From Deltaproteobacteria bacterium IMCC39524 (GTDB lineage Bacteria > Desulfobacterota > Desulfuromonadia > Desulfuromonadales > BM103), in NCBI GenBank assembly GCA_029667085.1, contig JARUHJ010000003.1, positions 310,001 to 374,000 on the forward strand: DNA of 64,000 nt, given 5' to 3'. Positions 63,945-64,000 of this stretch are shown here, in pieces. The notes below the pieces were generated by a model that was given only the letters and a program-made list of their open reading frames with translations, ran no database searches and had not been told where the DNA came from. A program made the translations under genes and the position numbers. How positions within the stretch are numbered: the stretch's first letter is position 1; every line of letters starts with the position of its first letter.

Positions 63945-64000
63945 ATGAACGGCATTGATATTGCCATCCTTGTCATCCTCTGCGGCTTTTTGCTGAAGGG
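63945..64000 (+). CDS. cvpA: CvpA family membrane protein, 5' end only
   Basis: 18 complete codons of the start MNGIDIAILVILCGFLLK, a hydrophobic N-terminal helix typical of CvpA. The ATG follows AAAGGAG. It continues beyond the window, so the call rests on the short N-terminus and position after yqeY. Confidence 0.6.
   Translation, partial: MNGIDIAILVILCGFLLK

Overview
The window looks like a chromosomal piece from a Desulfuromonadales/Geobacter-type member of the Desulfobacterota. The reasons are an outer-membrane multiheme cytochrome plus MtrB/PioB-type barrel, a NikR operator of the deltaproteobacterial form, folate-dependent TrmFO, ThyX, a PocR-GGDEF protein and the gene order dprA-DUF494-topA-trmFO. 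The assignment is inferred from gene content, not from a marker gene. No rRNA, tRNA, CRISPR, prophage or insertion sequence was seen.

Layout. 1-3.6 kb (minus strand): the 5' part of a nickel/cobalt ECF-transporter gene with a NikR-type operator, a SprT-like metalloprotein, a small alarmone synthetase fused to TPRs, and a lipoprotein. 3.8-6.5 kb (plus): DUF924, DUF1330, a QueG-like Fe-S protein and a DUF547 protein. 6.8-11.8 kb (plus): a LuxR-type regulator with a receiver lacking its Asp, followed by three exported proteins (a Gly-Ser/Asp-Arg-Gln low-complexity protein and two large secreted proteins). 11.9-18.7 kb (minus): a TVP38-flavin disulfide reductase fusion and an arsenate-resistance operon (HAD phosphatase, MATE/ANK-like membrane protein, a 57-residue Cys-rich protein, GAPDH, ArsJ) whose first four genes overlap end to end. 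18.8-29.8 kb (minus): housekeeping genes yggS, maf, a diguanylate cyclase, trmFO, topA, DUF494, dprA, a LysM protein and cpoB. 30-38.4 kb: mixed genes, including U32 peptidase, PPP phosphatase, lipid kinase, two Nudix enzymes, OsmC, ResB and MscS, plus a decayed DUF362 fragment. 38.6-42.8 kb: aconitase and metX, the latter behind a complete promoter, SAM-I riboswitch and terminator. 42.8-50.3 kb (minus): a probable four-gene operon of decaheme lipoprotein, MtrB/PioB-like barrel with its own heme motif, orphan substrate-binding protein and chemoreceptor, with an Rrf2 Fe-S regulator upstream. 50.7-64 kb (plus): gluQ, rho, rpmE, thyX, prfA, prmC, murA, hisGDBHAFE, yqeY and the start of cvpA.

How the parts fit. 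Two sets stand out. The arsenate module combines a GAPDH able to make 1-arseno-3-phosphoglycerate with its exporter ArsJ, here embedded with an undescribed Cys-rich protein and a membrane protein. The electron-conduit operon places a porin-cytochrome pair with a binding protein and a chemoreceptor, suggesting that sensing and use of an electron acceptor are expressed together. The his operon is punctuated by three copies of a palindromic TTCGTGGT-type repeat. Non-ATG starts with good ribosome binding sites are frequent. Coordinates are from direct reading; functions are family-level assignments without database searches.
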